In this document: positions 7,235-14,347 of the stretch, piece by piece | Layout: every line of letters begins with the position of its first letter | How positions within the stretch are numbered: position 1 is the first letter of the stretch | Origin: an uncultured Lachnospiraceae bacterium | GTDB lineage: Bacteria > Bacillota > Clostridia > Lachnospirales > Lachnospiraceae | Assembly (NCBI GenBank): GCA_947623185.1 | Contig: CANQGL010000022.1 | Span: 1-32,346 of the forward strand | Direction: 5' to 3' | DNA: 32,346 nucleotides | Translations under genes and position numbers: made by a program | The notes under the pieces: generated by a model | Seen by the model: the letters and a program-made list of their open reading frames with translations, nothing else | Told to the model about the DNA's origin: nothing | Database searches by the model: none

Positions 7235-7784
7235 AAACGATGCCCTCTTTACCGTGAGGCACCGGACGACGCAGGATAAACTTCTGAAGCTGGAGAAAGG
7301 CGTGAGAAAGGTCGGTTTCGAGTCCAGCGGCCGCAAATTCATGCTCACGCTGATGGTGGTCGCGGTCTGCTCGCTGATCGGAGCGCTGTTCGCGGGCGGC
7401 GTGTTCAAGGGCGTGCTCACGGCGGTCGGCGGCATCAGCTTTATCGCCGTGGTTTTCTGCTTTTACACGCTGATAAACGGATGGTTCACGGCGAAAAGAG
7501 AGATCCGCCAGAAGATGGAGAGCGAAGAGGGCTCGGATCACTACGAGTGGGAGTATTTCTTCTACGACAAGTGTTACGAGGCGGTCGGAAAGAACGAGAC
7601 GGCCCGCGTCAATTACGAATACCTCGGCCGTCTGATGGACTTTTCCGGTCTGCTGGTCCTGGTGGAGCGCGGAAACGTGGTGCGCTTTTTCATGAAGGAC
7701 GACGTCGCGGACGGAAAAGGCGACGAGCTGGCGGAATTCCTTGAAAAAAAGAGCAGGCTCAGGATCGAGCCGGTCCGTGTGTAG
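7218..7784 (+). CDS. Two-helix membrane protein with YcxB-like cytosolic domain
   Basis: A 188-residue protein that starts inside the MATE gene (17-nt overlap) with AAGGAG 8 nt upstream. Two adjacent transmembrane helices (about 42-62 and 66-88, FMLTLMVVAVCSLIGALFAG and VLTAVGGISFIAVVFCFYTL) are followed by a soluble region of about 95 residues rich in alternating strands (HYEWEYFFYDKCYEA, VNYEYLGRLMDFSGLLVLVE, VVRFFMKDDV). It ends in a helical FLEKKSRL tail. This plan resembles YcxB-like membrane proteins, whose soluble part is PH-like. The family assignment is by architecture and is tentative, and the function is unknown. It precedes two genes with the same plan. Confidence 0.75.
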   Translation: MERMNENDALFTVRHRTTQDKLLKLEKGVRKVGFESSGRKFMLTLMVVAVCSLIGALFAGGVFKGVLTAVGGISFIAVVFCFYTLINGWFTAKREIRQKMESEEGSDHYEWEYFFYDKCYEAVGKNETARVNYEYLGRLMDFSGLLVLVERGNVVRFFMKDDVADGKGDELAEFLEKKSRLRIEPVRV

Positions 7785-7796
7785 GGAGGTGGAGCG

Positions 7797-8417
7797 ATGG
7801 AACCGTTGTACGCGGTGCGGAGCACTTATAATGAAGCGATGTATATGAGCCAGGTCCTTGCGTCCACTCCGACAAAGAACGCCGTAAAAAAGAAGAAGGG
7901 CTTTCAGTTCCATATCTCCGGACAGACGTGGTGCGATCTGCTCGCGCTGGTCGTCCTGTTCGGCGCGTTCTACCTTCTTTTCGGACAGTTCCAGCAGGAC
8001 GCGCGGGTCAGCCAGTCGCTCATGAGCGCGGTCGCGACCTGGGCCGTGCTGAAATATACCAACCGGAACCGGAAAAAGACCGCCAAGCCGGGCACGGGTG
8101 CCAAGGCGCAGGAGCAGAAGAGACAGGCGCAGACGCTTCTGATGAATTCCGGGCTTTCGGGCACCAAACTGACGATCCGGTTCTACGACGACGAATTTGA
8201 AGTGGAGAATTCCGGCAGCCTGACGAGCTACCGCTACGAGGGGATCGCGTGGATCAAGGAGACGGCCGACTATATCGTGATCTTCTGGAACCAGTCGCTC
8301 GCCATCCCGGTCGAAAAGGCGGGTTTCTACCGCGGACGCGCGGGTCAGTTTCTGACTTTCCTTGAGAAACGCTGCGGCAAGACGATCGAAAAGGTAAGGA
8401 GCTATGAAGAGGTATGA
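7797..8417 (+). CDS. Two-helix membrane protein with YcxB-like domain (second copy)
   Basis: A 206-residue protein with GGGAGGTGG before ATG 7797, 12 nt after the previous gene. A basic stretch (NAVKKKKGF) precedes two hydrophobic segments (about 43-62, WCDLLALVVLFGAFYLLFGQ, and a shorter, weaker one at about 72-84). A Lys/Gln-rich linker follows, then a strand-rich domain with TKLTIRFYDDEFEVENSGS, TSYRYEGIAWIKETADYIVI, PVEKAGFYRG and FLTFLEKRCGK. That order (strands, then a lone C-terminal helix) matches the YcxB-like/PH-like fold, and the YEGI...IVIFWNQ...IPVEKAGF pattern is the strongest YcxB-like feature in the trio. No enzyme motif is visible. It overlaps the next gene by 4 nt (ATGA), so translation is coupled. 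Confidence 0.78.
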   Translation: MEPLYAVRSTYNEAMYMSQVLASTPTKNAVKKKKGFQFHISGQTWCDLLALVVLFGAFYLLFGQFQQDARVSQSLMSAVATWAVLKYTNRNRKKTAKPGTGAKAQEQKRQAQTLLMNSGLSGTKLTIRFYDDEFEVENSGSLTSYRYEGIAWIKETADYIVIFWNQSLAIPVEKAGFYRGRAGQFLTFLEKRCGKTIEKVRSYEEV

Positions 8418-8881
8418 AGATCAAGAAAGACTTTAAACCGGATGTGGCAAAACTGCCCATGCTGCGGATCCGATACGCGGCGATGGTCCCGATCATCGGC
8501 ATCGTCGACATGCTGACGATGCTGAGCTTTTTCATGAATCCCGTCAACGCGGACCGGCATATCCTGCGGACGTTCTTCCTGTTTTTTGCGATCGTCGGGC
8601 TCGGTTTCGCGATCTGGGGGATCCTATGGCACACGACGGTCGACGGGAAATCGATCCGCGTGCGGCCCATCATCGGGAAGAAAAAAACGGTGCCGTTTGC
8701 GAACCTGAAAAAGGCTGTGATCCACCGCCGGAAGCGCGGCGATTCGATCGTCTATTATAACCTGATCGACAAAAACGACGATGAGATCGTAAAGATCTAT
8801 CCGATCATGAAAAACAGCGGGGCGCTGATCGAGCGGCTAAGGCGGCTCGCGATCCCTGTCGACGAGGTGAGCGACTGTTAA
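8414..8881 (+). CDS. Two-helix membrane protein with PH-like domain (third copy)
   Basis: A 155-residue protein whose ATG overlaps the previous stop by 4 nt. Two transmembrane helices (about 21-41 and 51-73, AAMVPIIGIVDMLTMLSFFM and FFLFFAIVGLGFAIWGILWH) lead into a strand-rich region: TTVDGKSIRVRPIIGKKKTV, PFANLKKAVIHRRK, SIVYYNLIDKNDDEIVKIYP. A helix follows (SGALIERLRRLAIPVDE). This is the usual plan of bacterial PH-like membrane proteins. It is the last gene of the MATE operon; a hairpin with a T run follows. The name and function are not recognised; the similarity to the two preceding proteins is in architecture rather than obvious sequence. Confidence 0.75.
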   Translation: MKIKKDFKPDVAKLPMLRIRYAAMVPIIGIVDMLTMLSFFMNPVNADRHILRTFFLFFAIVGLGFAIWGILWHTTVDGKSIRVRPIIGKKKTVPFANLKKAVIHRRKRGDSIVYYNLIDKNDDEIVKIYPIMKNSGALIERLRRLAIPVDEVSDC

Positions 8882-8906
8882 GACCGCGGTATTCCGGGCG
8901 CATCCG

Positions 8907-8951
8907 ACAGACCGCCCAAAAACGGACGGTCCGCGCGGGCCGGTCTGTTTT
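8907..8951 (+). terminator. Probable terminator after the MATE operon
   Basis: ACAGACCG (8907-8914) pairs with CGGTCTGT (8941-8948), followed by a short T run to 8951. The GC-rich loop can pair further. It begins 26 nt after the last stop. Confidence 0.7.
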
Positions 8952-8954
8952 CGG

Positions 8955-8984
8955 GAATGAGAGTGAAAAAAATGTGCATACTAC
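8955..8984 (+). promoter_or_regulatory. Candidate sporulation-type promoter before the DUF1540 gene
   Basis: GAATGA (8955-8960), 16-bp spacer, CATACTAC (8977-8984). The layout is like the candidate sigma-E promoter of spoIVA in this window (GAATAA, 16 bp, CATATACT). No sigma-A promoter is evident. This is inference from pattern alone. Confidence 0.35.
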
Positions 8985-9015
8985 TTTCTATCATTTCAGG
9001 AAGGAGCAATGCGCG

Positions 9016-9330
9016 ATGACAAAACTTGACTGTACCGTATCCACATGCGTGCACAATTCCGAAAAGTGCTGCTGCAAGAGCGGCATCCTCGTGGAGGGAT
9101 CCGAAGCGCGCGATACGAGCGACACCTTCTGCGGGAGCTTCGAGGAGAACCGCGGGGGCCTGTTCAAGAACCTGTTCAAGACGCCGGAGGCGCGCCTGCA
9201 GGTGGACTGCGACGTGGTGAGATGCCTTTACAACGACGATCATCAGTGCCGCGCGGAGCGGATCACCGTCCGCGGAGACGGCGCGCGGGCGTCGGACCAG
9301 ACCGAGTGCGGGAGCTTTCGCGAGCGTTAG
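9016..9330 (+). CDS. DUF1540 protein with two tandem copies
   Basis: A 104-residue cysteine-rich protein. Two copies of the DUF1540 pattern are visible: LDCTVSTCVHNSEKCCCKSG...CGSF (about 4-42) and VDCDVVRCLYNDDHQCRAER...CGSF (about 63-101). They are joined by a linker with a repeated LFKNLFK. Each copy has the C-x4-C-x(5-6)-C...C arrangement of a small metal-binding or disulfide-knotted module; the function is unknown in the family. ATG 9016 is chosen because GGAAGGAG (8999-9006) lies 9 nt upstream; an upstream in-frame GTG has no such site. It is monocistronic, with terminators on both sides. Confidence 0.88.
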   Translation: MTKLDCTVSTCVHNSEKCCCKSGILVEGSEARDTSDTFCGSFEENRGGLFKNLFKTPEARLQVDCDVVRCLYNDDHQCRAERITVRGDGARASDQTECGSFRER

Positions 9331-9349
9331 GATCGGATGAAACGGCGTG

Positions 9350-9398
9350 TGCGGCCGGGTGCGGGTCTCAAAGCGGGGATCGGGCCGGCCGCATTTTT
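9350..9398 (+). terminator. Terminator of the DUF1540 gene
   Basis: TGCGGCCGG (9350-9358) pairs with CCGGCCGCA (9385-9393), followed by five T. It begins 19 nt after the stop and precedes the infC promoter. Confidence 0.8.
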
Positions 9399-9424
9399 CA
9401 TGGGCTCTTTTTGTAAAAAAGTGG

Positions 9425-9453
9425 TTGACAAATATTTCTGCATAGTGTATATT
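9425..9453 (+). promoter_or_regulatory. sigma-A promoter of infC-rpmI-rplT
   Basis: TTGACA (9425-9430), 17-bp spacer, TATATT (9448-9453). The start site near 9460 leaves a leader of about 195 nt. Confidence 0.88.
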
Positions 9454-9459
9454 TATATT

Positions 9460-9639
9460 CGCTGTGAGAACAGCATTTCAGGAAAGCAGGTTATTCGCCT
9501 CACCTCGGCACGAGCAAGTGACCCGGGTTCATAACAGGATCGGCAGCGGCGCGTGTGCGTCCTCCGGTATGTTGGGCGGATGGTAAGTTTTACTGTCTGC
9601 TTTTTCTTTCTCTATCGACGCCTGAAAGATTTATGTAAT
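9460..9639 (+). promoter_or_regulatory. Structured leader of the infC operon, probable ribosomal-protein autoregulatory element
   Basis: A long untranslated leader before infC. GTTAT (9490-9494) pairs with ATAAC (9531-9535), enclosing TCAC-TCG / CGA-GTGA (9500-9521). The segment ends in a pyrimidine-rich run (9597-9613). Firmicute infC-rpmI-rplT operons commonly carry an L20-binding leader that controls the operon. Position and length fit, but I could not match the covariance model by eye. Confidence 0.5.
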
Positions 9640-9653
9640 GGAGGTGCACGGCT

Positions 9654-10160
9654 ATTAGCGAGTTAATGATTAACGAACAGATCCGAGACAGGGAAGTTCG
9701 TTTGATTGGAGAGAACGGTGAACAGCTCGGGATCATGTCCGCGAAGGACGCCTACAAGATGGCGCGCGATGCGGATCTTGATCTTGTCAAGATCGCCCCG
9801 ACGGCCAAACCGCCGGTCTGCAAGATCATCGACTACGGCAAGTACAAGTACGAGATGGTCCGCAAGGAAAAGGAAGCGAAAAAGAAACAGAAGGTCATCG
9901 AGGTCAAGGAAGTACGTCTTTCCCCGAACATCGATACCAACGACCTGAATACAAAGATCAGTGCCGCGCGGAAGTTTCTTGAGAAGGGCAACAAAGTTAA
10001 GATCACCCTGCGGTTCAGAGGCCGCGAGATGGCCCATATGAACCAGACCCGCTATGTCCTTGACGATTTTGCAAAAGAGCTTTCCGACATCGCTGTGATC
10101 GACAAGCCCTCAAAGGTAGAAGGAAGAAGCCTGGTATTATTTTTAACAGCAAAGAAGTAG
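9654..10160 (+). CDS. infC: Translation initiation factor IF-3, AUU start
   Basis: A 168-residue factor that binds the 30S subunit and checks start-codon pairing. The N-terminal domain reads [23 protein letters not shown], then [27 protein letters not shown] and the Lys-rich linker ([20 protein letters not shown]). The C-terminal domain ([23 protein letters not shown] to the end) ends ...[11 protein letters not shown]. The start is taken as ATT 9654 because GGAGG (9640-9644) lies 9 nt before it. The downstream ATG 9666 would be 21 nt away. A non-AUG start is the known device by which IF-3 limits its own synthesis. First gene of the infC-rpmI-rplT operon. Confidence 0.95.
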   Translation: MSELMINEQIRDREVRLIGENGEQLGIMSAKDAYKMARDADLDLVKIAPTAKPPVCKIIDYGKYKYEMVRKEKEAKKKQKVIEVKEVRLSPNIDTNDLNTKISAARKFLEKGNKVKITLRFRGREMAHMNQTRYVLDDFAKELSDIAVIDKPSKVEGRSLVLFLTAKK

Positions 10161-10186
10161 CAACCAATATTAAGGAGGAAACCACA

Positions 10187-10384
10187 ATGCCTAAAATGAA
10201 GACAAGCAGAGCTGCTGCGAAGCGTTTCAAGAAAACCGGAACCGGTCTGTTAGTAAGAAACAAAGCATACAAATCCCACATCTTAACTAAGAAATCTACG
10301 AAGCGGAAAAGAAATCTTAGAAAAGACATCGTGACGGACAGCACAAACAGCAAGGTAATGAAGAAGATCCTGCCGTATTTATAA
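10187..10384 (+). CDS. rpmI: 50S ribosomal protein L35
   Basis: A 65-residue basic protein of the large subunit. [20 protein letters not shown] is the standard L35 opening and [20 protein letters not shown] the conserved middle. AAGGAGG lies 9 nt before the ATG. It sits between infC and rplT as in almost all Firmicutes, with 26 nt to infC and 32 nt to rplT. Confidence 0.98.
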   Translation: MPKMKTSRAAAKRFKKTGTGLLVRNKAYKSHILTKKSTKRKRNLRKDIVTDSTNSKVMKKILPYL

Positions 10385-10416
10385 TGGATTTCGGATAAGA
10401 AGGAGGAAACAGATCA

Positions 10417-10773
10417 ATGGCTAGAATAAAAGGCGGCTTAAACGCCAAAAAGAAACATAACAGAGTGCTGAAGCTGGCGAAAGGCTACAGAGGCGCTCGT
10501 TCCAAACAGTATAGAGTTGCCAAGCAGTCCGTAATGAGAGCTCTTGCAAGCTCCTATGCAGGAAGAAAAGAGAGAAAGAGACAGTTCCGTCAGCTCTGGA
10601 TCGCCCGCATCAACGCCGCGGCTAGAATGAACGGCCTTTCCTACAGCAAGTTCATGTACGGCTTAAAGAAAGCCGGCGTCGTCCTCGACCGGAAAGTCCT
10701 TTCCGATCTGGCGATCAACGACGCGGAGGGATTCACCAAGCTCACCGAGATGGCGAAGTCTCAGCTTGCTTAA
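10417..10773 (+). CDS. rplT: 50S ribosomal protein L20
   Basis: A 118-residue large-subunit assembly protein. [40 protein letters not shown] and [20 protein letters not shown] are characteristic. The basic N-terminal arm binds 23S rRNA, and in related bacteria the protein also binds its operon leader to repress infC-rpmI-rplT. AAGGAGG precedes the ATG by 9-10 nt. Last gene of the operon. Confidence 0.98.
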   Translation: MARIKGGLNAKKKHNRVLKLAKGYRGARSKQYRVAKQSVMRALASSYAGRKERKRQFRQLWIARINAAARMNGLSYSKFMYGLKKAGVVLDRKVLSDLAINDAEGFTKLTEMAKSQLA

Positions 10774-10825
10774 TGATTTAGAAATGCTTACGGCTTAAGG
10801 ACCGTATCCATATAGAAATATTTCC

Positions 10826-10854
10826 GGCAGGGGATCCGTTCCCCTGCCTTTTTT
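10826..10854 (+). terminator. Terminator of the infC operon
   Basis: GGCAGGGGA pairs with TCCCCTGCC around a 5-base loop, followed by six T. Confidence 0.93.
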
Positions 10855-10915
10855 CGCCCGCGGACGGGCGGGAAACGTCCGTCGGAAAACCGTATGAAAC
10901 AATTTGCAAAAAATT

Positions 10916-10945
10916 GTGACATTTTCGGCAGGACTGTGGTATTAT
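10916..10945 (+). promoter_or_regulatory. Probable promoter of the ABC transporter gene
   Basis: GTGACA (10916-10921), 18-bp spacer, TATTAT (10940-10945), about 50 bp before the start codon. Confidence 0.55.
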
Positions 10946-10995
10946 GAAGGAAAGTTTCAGGCATACGACATTACGAAACAGTGAGGATAAGGACA

Positions 10996-12768
10996 ATGGC
11001 AAAAAGCGGATCGGGGGCCGGGATCGGCCGCAAAATTTTCGGGCTGCTGCCCAAAAAGCAGAAAGAGCGGTTCCCGCTGATCATTTTCCTGCTCGTCGTA
11101 TCGGCCGTTTTGAGCCAGCTTACGCCGCTCGCCGTCGGTTATCTGACCGACCGCATCCTGTCGGAGGCCAACGTCAGCTTCCGTTCGGTGCTGCCGGTGC
11201 TCTTGGTCATCCTCATCGTCAATGTAGTCAACGAGATCATTAAGGTGGTCCGCCGCCTTTTTGTCGAGGACACCGCCACGCAGACCGAAAAGAACGCGCG
11301 CAGGAGAGCGGCCGCCTCGCTGCTTACGGCCCCGCTGTCGTATTTCCGCAGCCACATGACCGGAAATATCCACGGACGGCTCAACCGCAGCCTTGAGGGC
11401 ACGGTAAAGCTGATCAAGCTCCTGCTGATGGACTTTGCGCCCGCCGTCACCACCGGCATCGCGGCGGTCGTCACGATCTTTTTCCGCCTGCCGTTTCCGG
11501 TGGCGTGCTTTGTCATCCTTGTCGTTCCGGTGGGAACGTTCATCGTGTTCCGCCAGATCAGTACCCAGAAGGGCATCCGGGTGGAGCTTTTGAACACCAA
11601 GGCCGGAATGGACGGGACGATGGTCGAACTGCTGGGCGGCATCGAGACGATCCGCGCGCTGGACGGCGCAAAATTCGAGGAGGAGCGGATCGCGGAACGA
11701 TCGGAGGAGCTGCGCGAAAAAGAAATGAAGCACCACCGCGCGATGGCGTTTTACGACTGTCTGAAATTCATCAACGAGGCGGTTTTCAGCGTGCTCGTGA
11801 TCGGCGTTTCCGTGCTGCTCGCGTCAAAGGGCACGATCTCCGTCGGAACGGTGCTCACCGCGTACCTCTGCTTTACCCAGCTCACCGGACCTTTGCGGGA
11901 ACTGCACCGGATCCTTGACGAATTCGCCGAATGCACGGTGCTGGCGAACGACTATTTCGCCCTTGCGGAGCTCCCGCTCGATTTCTCCTACGAAGAGCCG
12001 CGAAAGGCGGGAGAGAAGGCGTTTCCGGACGGAAACGGCATTGAACTTAAGGATGTGAGCTTTGCCTATCCGGAAAAGCCGGATCAGGCGATCTTAAGAG
12101 AGATCTGCCTCTGCATCCCGCAGGGGATGTTTCTGGGGATCGCGGGACCCAGCGGCTGCGGTAAATCGTCGCTCATCAAGGTCATCGACAGGCTGGAACA
12201 GGCCGCGGGTAAGATCGAACTGGGCGGGATCCCGCTCGATCGGTTCTCGCGCGGCGAACTGGCGGAGCAGATCGCGCTGGTCCCGCAGACGCCGTTCATC
12301 GTCGCGGACACGGTCTTTCACAATATCAGCTACGGGATGCGGCGGGATGTGTCCCTCGATGAGGTAAAAGCGGCCGCGGCGAAGGCCAACATCGCGGCGG
12401 ACATCGAAAAGCTCCCCGGCGCGTACGATTTCGTGCTGGCGGAGGGCGGCGCGAACCTTTCCGGAGGGCAGAGGCAGCGGATCGCCCTGGCCCGCGTCTT
12501 TCTGCGCAGGCCGAAGATCCTGATCCTCGACGAGGCGACCTCCGCGCTGGACAACACCTCGGAGCGCGTTATCCAGTCCGAGATCGAAAAACTCAAGGAA
12601 GAGGCGGGTACGACGGTGATCTCCATCGCGCACCGCCTGTCCACCCTGCAGAACTGCGACGAGATCGTCGTCATGGACGCGGGGAGGATCGTACAGAGAG
12701 GGAAGTTTGACGAGCTTAGGGAGACGCCCGGCATTTTCCGGGATATGGCGATGGGCGTTTTGAAATAA
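10996..12768 (+). CDS. ABC exporter half-transporter (fused membrane and ATPase domains)
   Basis: A 590-residue protein with an N-terminal six-helix transmembrane domain (about 20-310) and a C-terminal ATPase (about 345-585). The ATPase shows Walker A GPSGCGKSS (about 384), Q-loop ALVPQTPF, signature LSGGQRQRIALAR, Walker B ILILDEATSALD and the switch His in SIAHRL. Such half-transporters work as dimers and export lipids, peptides or drugs. Here there is no partner gene next to it, so a homodimer is likely. ATG 10996 is preferred; an in-frame GTG at 10981 is possible. The loop FVEDTATQTEKNARRRAAAS precedes the conserved PLSYFRSHMTGNIHGRLNRS coupling segment. Substrate unknown. Confidence 0.9.
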   Translation: MAKSGSGAGIGRKIFGLLPKKQKERFPLIIFLLVVSAVLSQLTPLAVGYLTDRILSEANVSFRSVLPVLLVILIVNVVNEIIKVVRRLFVEDTATQTEKNARRRAAASLLTAPLSYFRSHMTGNIHGRLNRSLEGTVKLIKLLLMDFAPAVTTGIAAVVTIFFRLPFPVACFVILVVPVGTFIVFRQISTQKGIRVELLNTKAGMDGTMVELLGGIETIRALDGAKFEEERIAERSEELREKEMKHHRAMAFYDCLKFINEAVFSVLVIGVSVLLASKGTISVGTVLTAYLCFTQLTGPLRELHRILDEFAECTVLANDYFALAELPLDFSYEEPRKAGEKAFPDGNGIELKDVSFAYPEKPDQAILREICLCIPQGMFLGIAGPSGCGKSSLIKVIDRLEQAAGKIELGGIPLDRFSRGELAEQIALVPQTPFIVADTVFHNISYGMRRDVSLDEVKAAAAKANIAADIEKLPGAYDFVLAEGGANLSGGQRQRIALARVFLRRPKILILDEATSALDNTSERVIQSEIEKLKEEAGTTVISIAHRLSTLQNCDEIVVMDAGRIVQRGKFDELRETPGIFRDMAMGVLK

Positions 12769-12789
12769 GATTTAAAATAAGAAATGAAA

Positions 12790-12837
12790 AAGAGGAGATC
12801 CGAACGCCCCGACCTTTGGGGTTTTGGATCTCCTCTT
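12790..12837. terminator. Bidirectional terminator between the ABC gene and tRNA-Leu(CAG)
   Basis: AAGAGGAGATCC (12790-12802 region) pairs with GGATCTCCTCTT (12826-12837), with an inner CCCC/GGGG. On the minus strand it is followed by a T-rich tail, so it mainly serves the tRNA gene, and it can also stop the ABC transcript. Confidence 0.85.
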
Positions 12838-12840
12838 GCG

Positions 12841-12924
12841 TGCAGAAGAAGAGACTTGAACTCTCACGGTATTGCTACCACACGGACCTGAACCGTGCGC
12901 GTCTGCCAATTCCGCCACTTCTGC
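12841..12924 (-). tRNA. tRNA-Leu (anticodon CAG)
   Basis: 84 nt on the minus strand. The 5' GCAGAAG pairs with CTTCTGC next to discriminator A. The D arm contains TGGCGGAATTGGCAGAC, the anticodon loop TTCAGGT carries CAG, a long variable arm follows (typical of leucine tRNAs), and the T arm has GTTCAAGTC. CCA is not encoded. Confidence 0.95.
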
Positions 12925-12952
12925 ATGCGCCGATCTCTCAGCGACAATACGC

Positions 12953-12981
12953 ATTATAATATAGCTTTCTTTATTTGTCAA
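12953..12981 (-). promoter_or_regulatory. Consensus sigma-A promoter of tRNA-Leu(CAG)
   Basis: Perfect TTGACA (12981-12976), 17 bp, perfect TATAAT (12958-12953) on the minus strand, about 30 bp before the mature tRNA. Confidence 0.92.
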
Positions 12982-13062
12982 TTCCTTTTTGCAATTTTTT
13001 GGGACCGGCATTTTTGCATTTTTCCGGCGCCGAAATTTTTTTCTAAAAAACGAAAAAAGGTG

Positions 13063-13091
13063 TTGCCAAGTTTCCGGATTTGTGCTATATT
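13063..13091 (+). promoter_or_regulatory. sigma-A promoter of tRNA-Leu(UAA)
   Basis: TTGCCA (13063-13068), 17-bp spacer, TATATT (13086-13091), about 43 bp before the mature tRNA. It diverges from the other tRNA-Leu promoter across about 80 bp. Confidence 0.85.
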
Positions 13092-13134
13092 AATACGCGT
13101 CGGCAAGACGTGAGCGATCACGGAGGCCCGGTAC

Positions 13135-13218
13135 GCGGAAGTGTCGGAACTGGCAGACGAGCAAGACTAAGGATCTTGTGGGTGTATTCTCGTGTGGGTT
13201 CAAGTCCCATCTTCCGCA
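13135..13218 (+). tRNA. tRNA-Leu (anticodon UAA)
   Basis: 84 nt. GCGGAAG (13135-13141) pairs with CTTCCGC before discriminator A at 13218. The anticodon stem CAAGA/TCTTG encloses CTAAGGA (anticodon TAA), a long variable arm is present, and the T arm has GTTCAAGTC. CCA is not encoded. Confidence 0.96.
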
Positions 13219-13224
13219 CGCTTG

Positions 13225-13275
13225 AGGAAGCTAGAAAAACCTTGTGAAATCAAGGCTTTCGGGCTTCCTTTTTTT
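13225..13275 (+). terminator. Terminator of tRNA-Leu(UAA)
   Basis: AGGAAGC (about 13225-13231) pairs with GCTTCCT (13263-13269), enclosing a second stem CCTTG/CAAGG, and seven T follow. Just downstream an 11-bp unit GCCGCAGTTTT is repeated twice (about 13284-13305). Confidence 0.87.
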
Positions 13276-13367
13276 CGCATAAAGCCGCAGTTTTGCCGCA
13301 GTTTTGCCAAGAAAATATACACATTCTTAATTTTTGCTTAAATCAGCTTTTTCCAGCTTATGACGTC

Positions 13368-13396
13368 TTGCACAATCGGGAAAAAGAAGGTATAAT
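13368..13396 (+). promoter_or_regulatory. sigma-A promoter of the 13441 secreted-protein gene
   Basis: TTGCAC (13368-13373), 17-bp spacer, consensus TATAAT (13391-13396), about 45 bp before the start codon. Confidence 0.87.
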
Positions 13397-13440
13397 ATGC
13401 ACATCAGGAAGTAAAAAACACATAAGGAGTGTAAAAAAGA

Positions 13441-14274
13441 ATGAAGATCAGAAAGACTTTATTATTAATGGGACTTACTGCAGCGCTGGTATGCTCGAAC
13501 GTATTCGCGGCACTGGCGGATGAGGACGTCGACGAGAATCCCCCGGCTGACGAGGGGACTGCCGTTGAAGATCTGAACTCCGGCTGGGTACAGAACGAAA
13601 AGACCGGCATCTGGACATACTACAGAAACGGTGAGCTCGTCCGTAACGAGGTCATCAAGGAAGTAAACGACAGAGGCGGAGACGTTTACTACTATGTAGA
13701 CGAGAACGGCGTTATGGTCACGAATACCAAGAAGGTCATCAACGACGTCGAGTATGATTTCGACGAAGAGGGCGCATATGTGCTTCCGTACAAGGGGGCT
13801 CCCACCGGAACAACGAGCGGAAAGACCTTCCGGAACACATGGTTCAACATGATGCTTTCCTTCCTCGGCACTGAGGACAGAGAGGCCGAGATGGAAGATA
13901 ACTTCACCGGAGACGACTACGCGGCCATCGGCAGCCCGAAGTCCACGCTGGATATCTACATCGACCTCGGAGACATCGGCGAGATGCAGATCTATTACCT
14001 TGACCTTGAAAAGGTCCCGAACATGGACGCCGCGACCTTCGCTACCACGTTCGCAAACCTTGAGAAGGGCAAGAACGGCGTTGTCGGCGCGGCCGAGAAC
14101 GTTACCATTGGCGGACAGAGTTACGTCAAGATCTCCACTACGAAGAAGAAAAACGTTATCACCCGTTACTGCCGGAAACAGGGACCGTTCATGGTCATCA
14201 TCGAGACCTCCGGTTATGTCGGAGACGAGGGAGCGAGAGCTTCTGTCGTAAACGATATCACTCCGGTCCAGTAA
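13441..14274 (+). CDS. Secreted protein with degenerate cell-wall-binding repeats
   Basis: A 277-residue exported protein. A signal peptide (MKIRKTLLLMGLTAALVCSN, likely cut after ALA near 26) is followed by an acidic segment. About 45-120 then carries weak repeats of the choline-binding-like type: GWVQNEKTGIWTYYRNGELV, DVYYYVDENGVMVTN, YDFDEEGAYVL. The rest (about 130-277) is a globular domain of unknown type (FRNTWFNMMLSFLGTEDREA, LDIYIDLGDIGEMQIYYLDL, GGQSYVKISTTKKKNVI, GPFMVIIETSG) that looks strand-rich. AAGGAG precedes the ATG. It is monocistronic with its own promoter and terminator. Codon use and GC fit the chromosome. Probably cell-surface associated; no enzyme motif is seen. Confidence 0.82.
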   Translation: MKIRKTLLLMGLTAALVCSNVFAALADEDVDENPPADEGTAVEDLNSGWVQNEKTGIWTYYRNGELVRNEVIKEVNDRGGDVYYYVDENGVMVTNTKKVINDVEYDFDEEGAYVLPYKGAPTGTTSGKTFRNTWFNMMLSFLGTEDREAEMEDNFTGDDYAAIGSPKSTLDIYIDLGDIGEMQIYYLDLEKVPNMDAATFATTFANLEKGKNGVVGAAENVTIGGQSYVKISTTKKKNVITRYCRKQGPFMVIIETSGYVGDEGARASVVNDITPVQ

Positions 14275-14298
14275 ATATAAACAGAACCGATTTTAACG

Positions 14299-14332
14299 AG
14301 GACTTCGGAACCGACGGCTCCGGAGTCCTTTT
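14299..14332 (+). terminator. Terminator of the 13441 gene
   Basis: AGGACTTCGGA (14299-14309) pairs with TCCGGAGTCCT (14319-14329) with one G-U, followed by a short T run. Confidence 0.85.
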
Positions 14333-14347
14333 CATGGGGTGACGGTC

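Noticed and set aside
10957-11736. 259-codon minus-strand frame opposite the ABC transporter
   Set aside because: Charged, His/Asp/Arg-rich shadow with no family features.
13284-13305. Tandem GCCGCAGTTTT after tRNA-Leu as a prophage attachment site
   Set aside because: It does not copy the tRNA 3' end and no integrase or phage gene is present.
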